From Bowmanella yangjiangensis (GTDB lineage Bacteria; Pseudomonadota; Gammaproteobacteria; Enterobacterales; Alteromonadaceae), in assembly GCF_017255015.1 (NCBI RefSeq), contig NZ_JAFKCS010000027.1, positions 1 to 43,141 on the forward strand: a DNA stretch of 43,141 nt. The letters run 5' to 3'. Under the pieces are notes generated by a model. The model did not search any database. It had not been told where the DNA came from and saw only the letters and a list, made by a program, of their open reading frames with translations. The number at the start of each line of letters is the position of its first letter. The first letter of the stretch is position 1. This document shows, piece by piece, positions 38,649-43,141 of this stretch. The translations under genes and the position numbers were made by a program.

Positions 38649-38727
38649 AATGGGGTCAGGGTAAAATTACACAGCCGGGATTTTCAATAAACACCTGTGA
38701 ATGCGTTAATTTTACCCTGACCCCATT
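38649..38727. repeat. 79-bp palindromic element with perfect 21-bp arms
   Basis: The arm at 38649-38669 (core TGGGGTCAGGGTAAAATTA) is exactly the reverse complement of 38707-38727. Inside, CACAG (38670-38674) pairs with CTGTG (38695-38699), leaving a 7-nt bulge on the right and a 20-nt loop. A T-run (38726-38732) follows the right arm, so in the plus direction it can also end ispE transcripts. Size and symmetry suggest a REPIN/MITE-like non-autonomous mobile element mobilised by a REP-associated tyrosine transposase. From memory, repeats with a GGGGTCAG core flank such genes in gammaproteobacteria; no transposase lies in this window. Confidence 0.8.
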
Positions 38728-38768
38728 TTTTTGAACCTTGTAATTGATAGCCTACTGAGGATCCTACT

Positions 38769-39716
38769 GTGCCGGATATGAAGCTATTTGCTGGAAACGC
38801 CATTCCAGAACTCGCCCAGAAAGTCGCCGATCGACTCTACACCAAACTGGGCCATGCCAGTGTAGGACGATTCAGCGACGGCGAAATCAGCGTCGAAATT
38901 CATGAAAATGTACGCGGCTCTGATGTCTTTATTATCCAGTCGACCTGCGCCCCGACCAATGACAATCTAATGGAATTGATCGTGATGATCGATGCCCTAC
39001 GTCGTGCATCGGCAGGCCGTATTACGGCAGTACTGCCCTACTTTGGTTATGCCCGTCAGGACCGCCGTGTTCGCAGCGCCCGCGTACCTATCACAGCAAA
39101 AGTAGTGGCGGATTTTCTGTCTAACGTTGGTGTTGACCGCGTACTGACCGTTGACCTGCACGCCGAGCAGATTCAGGGCTTCTTTGATGTACCAGTGGAT
39201 AATGCCTTCGGCACGCCGATTCTGTTGGAGGATATGCGCCAGCGTCAGTTTGACAACCCTGTGGTCGTGTCTCCTGATATCGGTGGTGTAGTCCGTGCCC
39301 GCGCCCTGGCCAAAGTAATGAACGATCTGGACTTGGCCATTATCGACAAACGTCGCCCTAAGGCTAACGTCTCTCAGGTTATGCACATTATTGGTGACGT
39401 GCAGGATCGCGACTGCATCATTGTAGACGACATGATTGATACCGGCGGCACTTTGTGTAAAGCAGCGCTGGCGTTAAAAGAGCACGGCGCTAAGCGAGTT
39501 TTCGCTTACGCTACCCACGCGATTTTCTCCGGGAATGCTGCGCAAAATCTTAAAGAGTCTGTCATTGACGAGATTGTTGTAACCGACAGTATCCCGCTGT
39601 CTGCCGAAATTCAGGCATTAGACAAGGTTAAGCAACTAAGCTTGTCGAACATGCTCGCAGAAGCGATTCGTCGGGTAAGCAACGAAGAATCCATCTCGGC
39701 TATGTTCGAATACTAG
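38769..39716 (+). CDS. prs: Ribose-phosphate pyrophosphokinase
   Basis: Prs makes PRPP from ribose 5-phosphate and ATP, feeding purine, pyrimidine, His, Trp and NAD synthesis. The 315-residue product is nearly the E. coli sequence: [38 protein letters not shown], and the PRPP loop [14 protein letters not shown] (Asp220-Asp221). The start is a GTG (38769), as in E. coli, with GAGGATCC upstream. The lolB-ispE-prs order is conserved. Confidence 0.98.
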   Translation: MPDMKLFAGNAIPELAQKVADRLYTKLGHASVGRFSDGEISVEIHENVRGSDVFIIQSTCAPTNDNLMELIVMIDALRRASAGRITAVLPYFGYARQDRRVRSARVPITAKVVADFLSNVGVDRVLTVDLHAEQIQGFFDVPVDNAFGTPILLEDMRQRQFDNPVVVSPDIGGVVRARALAKVMNDLDLAIIDKRRPKANVSQVMHIIGDVQDRDCIIVDDMIDTGGTLCKAALALKEHGAKRVFAYATHAIFSGNAAQNLKESVIDEIVVTDSIPLSAEIQALDKVKQLSLSNMLAEAIRRVSNEESISAMFEY

Positions 39717-39730
39717 TCTGAATGCGTTTC

Positions 39731-39760
39731 AAAAAGCCGCTCTAGTACAGCGGCTTTTTT
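39731..39760. terminator. Intrinsic terminator after prs
   Basis: AAAAAGCCGCT (39731-39741) and AGCGGCTTTTT (39749-39759) form an 11-bp stem with a 7-nt loop and a T-run. Both strands carry the pattern, but only the plus-strand gene needs it. Confidence 0.92.
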
Positions 39761-39853
39761 ATTTTAGGGGTAGCCCCGTATTCTAACGACTTGATTCAGA
39801 CTGGATTCAGCCCTACCTTGGACAATAATGCTACAGCTTTTACAAGGATGCTT

Positions 39854-40231
39854 ATGCGCGCTCTACCCGCTTTATTATTAATCGGCCTGATGGCAGGCTG
39901 TCAGACCGAAAGTCAAACCACTGCCGCCACTATCAAGCAGGAGCCAGCCATGTCATCCAAAGATGAAAAACAAACCAGTTTGGTGTTTCAGGGCACGGTC
40001 AAATACAAAAGCTTTGAAGGCGGCTTTTACGCTATTGATGCGCAAAATGGTGAGAAGTATCACCCAATGGGACTGGCTAAAGAATACCGTCGTGATGGCC
40101 TGATTGTCGCGGTAGAAGCCCAAGCCATAACAGACCTAATGACTATCCAACAATATGGTACGCCGATTAAAATTCTGTCTATTCGGATTATTGACGACAC
40201 TCAGGTAAGCCAAAAAGGCAACGAGCAGTAA
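39854..40231 (+). CDS. Unrecognised small lipoprotein (125 aa)
   Basis: This is a predicted lipoprotein of no family I can name. MRALPALLLIGLMAGC gives lipobox MAGC (Cys16). A Thr/Gln/Lys-rich linker follows, then a compact beta-rich domain: LVFQGTVKYKSFEGGFYAI, NGEKYHPMGLAKEYRRDGLI and TPIKILSIRIID. This resembles small OB-like lipoproteins that begin GTVxxxxxEGGFxxI. AAGG fits the ATG at 39854 better than the ATG at 39848. It stands alone between two transcription units. Confidence 0.78.
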   Translation: MRALPALLLIGLMAGCQTESQTTAATIKQEPAMSSKDEKQTSLVFQGTVKYKSFEGGFYAIDAQNGEKYHPMGLAKEYRRDGLIVAVEAQAITDLMTIQQYGTPIKILSIRIIDDTQVSQKGNEQ

Positions 40232-40281
40232 TCCAAGGTTAGACCGGACAATAAATCATCGGCGACTCAATAGCTAACGTC

Positions 40282-40310
40282 TTGTGTCACCCCGCCCCCG
40301 GTGTTAGAAT
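40282..40310 (+). promoter_or_regulatory. Candidate sigma70 promoter of rplY
   Basis: TTGTGT (40282-40287) and TAGAAT (40305-40310) are spaced by 17 bp. A start near 40317 would give a leader of about 77 nt containing a small CCCTT/AAGGG hairpin before rplY. Confidence 0.6.
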
Positions 40311-40393
40311 TCGCCGCCCTTTTTTGAAGGGTAGATAATTCTTGTGGGATTTTGGTCGCGAAATCTCACCTACTTAATATTTTGGAGTAAATT

Positions 40394-41020
40394 ATGTCTG
40401 AAGCGATTTTTAATCTGGATGCAGAAGTCCGCACAGACCTGGGGAAAGGTGCGAGCCGCCGCCTGCGTCGTGAAGACAAAGTACCTGCAATCCTGTACGG
40501 TGCCGGTGAAGAGCCAGTATCTCTGACTCTTGAGCACAACAAAGTACTGCAAGCTCAGGAATTCGAAGCTTTCTACAGCCACGTTCTGACTCTGAACATC
40601 GCTGGTAAAAAAGTAGAAGCCCTGGTTAAAGACATGCAGCGTCACCCATTCAAGCCAAAAGTGACTCACATCGACTTTTTGCGCGTTGATGCTAAGCAAG
40701 CTTTGACTACTCACGTACCTTTGCACTTCATCAACGAAGATTCAGCTCCAGCTATCAAGACCCAAGGTGGTCACGCAGAGCACCACGTTGCTGACGTAGC
40801 AATCAGCTGTCTGCCAGCTAACCTGCCTGAGTTCATCGAGGTAGATCTGACTGCTGTTGAACTGGGTCAAACCCTGCACTTGTCTGACCTGAAACTGCCT
40901 AAGGGTGTAACCCTGGTAGAGCTGGCCAAAGGTGCCGATCACGACCAAGCTGTTGTGACCATCAAGGCTGCTAAAGGCGGCGCTGCTGCTGGTGAGGACG
41001 AAGCCAAGTCTGAGGAATAA
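40394..41020 (+). CDS. rplY: 50S ribosomal protein L25 (Ctc type)
   Basis: L25 binds 5S rRNA in the large subunit. The 208-residue product is the long Ctc form. Its L25 domain (about 1-95: [50 protein letters not shown]) is followed by the C-terminal beta domain ([29 protein letters not shown]) and a short acidic/Gly tail. E. coli has only the N-terminal domain. GGAG lies 8 nt before the ATG. Codons look highly optimised. pth starts 5 nt after the stop, a common arrangement. Confidence 0.96.
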   Translation: MSEAIFNLDAEVRTDLGKGASRRLRREDKVPAILYGAGEEPVSLTLEHNKVLQAQEFEAFYSHVLTLNIAGKKVEALVKDMQRHPFKPKVTHIDFLRVDAKQALTTHVPLHFINEDSAPAIKTQGGHAEHHVADVAISCLPANLPEFIEVDLTAVELGQTLHLSDLKLPKGVTLVELAKGADHDQAVVTIKAAKGGAAAGEDEAKSEE

Positions 41021-41025
41021 TCCTC

Positions 41026-41610
41026 TTGGCTGATATCCAGCTGATCGTGGGCCTGGGAAATCCGGGCCCCGAGTACGAAAAAACCAGGCACAATGCAGGT
41101 GCCTGGTTTGTTACTGCCCTCGCCCGCCAATATGGCATATCCCTGAGTCTGGATAATAAATTCTCTGGCCTTACCGGACGCGGCAACATTGCCGGTCACG
41201 ACGTGCGCCTGCTTATTCCCATGACATTTATGAACCGCAGCGGTCAAGCTGTGGGAGCCATGACGAACTTCTACCGTATTGAACCTGCCAACCTACTGGT
41301 GGCGTTTGACGAATTGGATTTACCTCCTGGTATTGTCAAACTCAAAACCGGTGGCAGCTCTAGTCAAAACGGTATTCGGGATATCGTCGCCAAAATGGGC
41401 AACAATAAAGATTTTCACCGTTTGCGGATTGGTATTGGTCACCCGGGAGACAAAAATAAGGTCACCGGGCACGTGCTGGGTAAAGCACGTGCAGAAGAGC
41501 AGCAATTGATCGATGCGGCTATCGACGAAGCCATTCGTTGCACGGAAATACTATTAAAAGACGGGATGACTAAGGCGATGAATCGCCTGCATTCGTTTAA
41601 AGCGGAATAA
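41026..41610 (+). CDS. pth: Peptidyl-tRNA hydrolase
   Basis: Pth releases tRNA from peptidyl-tRNAs that drop off ribosomes. The 194-residue product has [24 protein letters not shown] with catalytic His22, the [15 protein letters not shown] segment, [13 protein letters not shown] (Asp), and [16 protein letters not shown]. The start is a TTG at 41026 and no in-frame ATG or GTG is close. The ribosome binding site GAGGA lies inside the last codons of rplY, so expression depends on upstream translation. ychF follows after 14 bp. Confidence 0.96.
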   Translation: MADIQLIVGLGNPGPEYEKTRHNAGAWFVTALARQYGISLSLDNKFSGLTGRGNIAGHDVRLLIPMTFMNRSGQAVGAMTNFYRIEPANLLVAFDELDLPPGIVKLKTGGSSSQNGIRDIVAKMGNNKDFHRLRIGIGHPGDKNKVTGHVLGKARAEEQQLIDAAIDEAIRCTEILLKDGMTKAMNRLHSFKAE

Positions 41611-41624
41611 CTTGAGGAATCACC

Positions 41625-42716
41625 ATGGGTTTTAAATGTGGCATCGTTGGCTTACCCAACGTCGGTAAATCTACCCTGTTCAATGCGCTGACTAAAGCTG
41701 GCATTGAAGCGGCCAATTTCCCGTTTTGTACCATCGAACCCAACACTGGGGTGGTACCTGTACCAGATACACGTTTGGACGACTTGGCCAAAATAGTCAA
41801 TCCGCAGCGCGTCATCCCGACCACCATGGAATTCGTCGATATCGCCGGTTTAGTTGAAGGCGCGTCCAAAGGTGAAGGATTGGGTAACAAATTCCTGGCT
41901 AACATCCGTGAAACCGATGCCATTGGCCATGTCGTGCGTTGTTTTGATAATGACAATATCGTGCACGTTGCCGGTAAAGTTGACCCGGCCGGTGATATTG
42001 ATGTGATCAACACCGAATTAGCCCTGTCCGATCTGGAAACCTGTGAAAAAGCACTGTTGCGCGTAGGTAAGCGCGCCAAAGGTGGTGATAAAGACGCCAA
42101 ATTTGAGATGCAGGTGCTGGAGAAAATTAAGCCCCACCTGGACGAAGGCAAAATGCTGCGTATGGTTGCGCTGGAAAAAGAAGAACTGGCAGCCATTGCC
42201 TATATGAATTTCCTGACCCTCAAACCCACCATGTATATTGCCAATGTGAATGACGATGGTTTTGAGAATAACCCTTACTTGGACAAGGTGCGTGACATTG
42301 CTGCGGCGGAGAATGCCGTAGTGGTTGCAGTATGTGCGGCTATTGAGTCCGAAATTGCCGAACTGGAAGACGATGAGCGCGCTGAGTTTATGGCTGATAT
42401 GGGTCTGGAAGAGCCAGGGCTTAACCGTGTGATCCGTGCCGGTTACAGCTTGCTCAGCCTCAACACTTACTTTACTGCCGGTGTAAAAGAAGTCCGTGCC
42501 TGGACCTTCCCTATCGGTTCAACCGCGCCTCAAGCAGCGGGTAAAATCCACACCGACTTTGAGAAAGGCTTTATTCGCGCCGAAGTCTTTGGCTTTGATC
42601 ACTTTGTTGAATTCAAAGGCGAAGCCGGTGCCAAAGATGCCGGTAAGTGGCGTTTGGAAGGTAAGGACTACATCGTCAAAGACGGTGATGTTATCCACTT
42701 CCGTTTCAACGTTTAA
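41625..42716 (+). CDS. ychF: Redox-regulated ATPase YchF (OLA1 family)
   Basis: YchF is an Obg-family P-loop protein that prefers ATP, binds ribosomes and modulates the oxidative stress response. The 363-residue product has the G1 motif [14 protein letters not shown] (from residue 9), [15 protein letters not shown], and the G3-like [17 protein letters not shown]. In place of the usual NKxD it has NVNDDGF, the change linked to ATP specificity. A coiled-coil insertion and a C-terminal TGS domain (about 280-363) complete it. GAGGA precedes the ATG. The pth-ychF pair is conserved in gammaproteobacteria. Confidence 0.97.
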   Translation: MGFKCGIVGLPNVGKSTLFNALTKAGIEAANFPFCTIEPNTGVVPVPDTRLDDLAKIVNPQRVIPTTMEFVDIAGLVEGASKGEGLGNKFLANIRETDAIGHVVRCFDNDNIVHVAGKVDPAGDIDVINTELALSDLETCEKALLRVGKRAKGGDKDAKFEMQVLEKIKPHLDEGKMLRMVALEKEELAAIAYMNFLTLKPTMYIANVNDDGFENNPYLDKVRDIAAAENAVVVAVCAAIESEIAELEDDERAEFMADMGLEEPGLNRVIRAGYSLLSLNTYFTAGVKEVRAWTFPIGSTAPQAAGKIHTDFEKGFIRAEVFGFDHFVEFKGEAGAKDAGKWRLEGKDYIVKDGDVIHFRFNV

Positions 42717-42725
42717 GACGAAAAG

Positions 42726-42749
42726 AGCCCGGTTTACCCGGGCTTTTTT
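42726..42749 (+). terminator. Intrinsic terminator after ychF
   Basis: AGCCCGG (42726-42732) and CCGGGCT (42738-42744) form a 7-bp stem with a 5-nt loop and a T-run to 42749. It ends the rplY-pth-ychF unit. Confidence 0.93.
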
Positions 42750-43046
42750 ATTGCCGCAAATTTACGTTGTGCCGGATCCAGACACAGATCTCTATGTGCG
42801 ACGTTATTTTTTTATAAATTTAGCCGATGCACAGTAGATATGGGCGTTCCAACCGGCGAATTTTTCTCCACTTAGTATTAACAGCCCTACTCTTGCAGGA
42901 TAATTATGTCCGGCCATTGGTACCCATTCCCCTGTTTAATTACTTAAAACTCTGTTGATTTCGCTGATATTTTCATCGTTATGCAGTGATTTCCCATCAA
43001 TCTGAACAGATACTGAGCATTCGATACAAAGCTGTCAAAAAAGGGG
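42750..43046. other. Intergenic region before tRNA-Met
   Basis: I see no gene here. The 113-codon plus-strand frame that reaches 42837 is a shadow of ychF. The stretch is moderately AT-rich and leads into the tRNA promoter. Confidence 0.5.
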
Positions 43047-43075
43047 TTGACGCTAAAAGGGAGGATCAGCATAAT
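43047..43075 (+). promoter_or_regulatory. tRNA-Met promoter with GC-rich discriminator
   Basis: TTGACG (43047-43052) and CATAAT (43070-43075) are 17 bp apart and are followed by ACGCGCC, a discriminator typical of stable-RNA promoters under stringent control. The mature tRNA begins 29 nt after the -10 box. Confidence 0.85.
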
Positions 43076-43104
43076 ACGCGCCACTCAAGACGAGTACCGA
43101 AGAT

Positions 43105-43141
43105 GGCTACGTAGCTCAGCTGGTTAGAGCACAGCACTCAT
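43105..43141 (+). tRNA. tRNA-Met (CAT), 5' half only
   Basis: The sequence starts GGCTACGTAGCTCAGCTGG and keeps the D arm and the 5' side of the anticodon arm. It matches E. coli elongator tRNA-Met (metT/metU) closely. The window ends exactly on the CAT anticodon (43139-43141). A strong promoter precedes it, and more tRNA genes may follow outside. Confidence 0.9.

Overview
The window is chromosomal core DNA of a gammaproteobacterium. Gene order and small markers (DUF3718 and DUF6491 proteins, the grpE/dnaK neighbourhood, a Ctc-type L25 before pth) fit the Alteromonadales best; I cannot name a species. No phage, plasmid, integrase, CRISPR array or intact transposase was seen. It opens inside dnaK and closes on the anticodon of a tRNA-Met gene.

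Region 1 (1-6481) is the grpE-nadK-recN-bamE-rnfH-ratA-smpB-ssrA block known from E. coli, with dnaK downstream of grpE. It covers heat shock (sigma32-like promoters), NAD kinase, SOS-controlled RecN (two LexA boxes), the Bam complex and trans-translation. A small unlisted reading frame follows rnfH. Region 2 (6482-9109) is accessory: a DUF6491 lipoprotein, a TauE/SafE permease and a DUF3718 exported protein. Region 3 (9152-19438), all on the minus strand, resembles E. coli yoaA-tsaB-slp-fadD-rnd...ycgL-ycgM-ycgN, with mltB inserted between ycgL and ycgM, an alpha/beta hydrolase between slp and fadD, and no min genes.

Region 4 (19439-24584) has a long AT-rich stretch, an H-NS family gene and a translationally coupled MoxR ATPase / DUF58 / transglutaminase operon. 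Region 5 (24587-27999) is gcvA-hydrolase-ygdD-rlmM, chained by overlaps, plus a small exported protein divergent from gcvA. Region 6 (28102-37056) is hemA-prfA-prmC-[REC/HD-GYP]-sirB2-sirB1-[DUF819 permease]-kdsA-[small hydrolase]: the E. coli hemA-to-kdsA order with three extra genes. Region 7 (37184-42749) is lolB-ispE-prs-lipoprotein-rplY-pth-ychF on the plus strand. It carries a striking 79-bp palindromic element between ispE and prs. A tRNA promoter and tRNA-Met finish the window.

Most genes are housekeeping. The parts most worth a second look are the palindromic element at 38649-38727, the small frame at 4494-4667, the apparently leaderless smpB start, the inserted c-di-GMP regulator, and the unknown small proteins at 16396-16713, 27733-27999 and 39854-40231.
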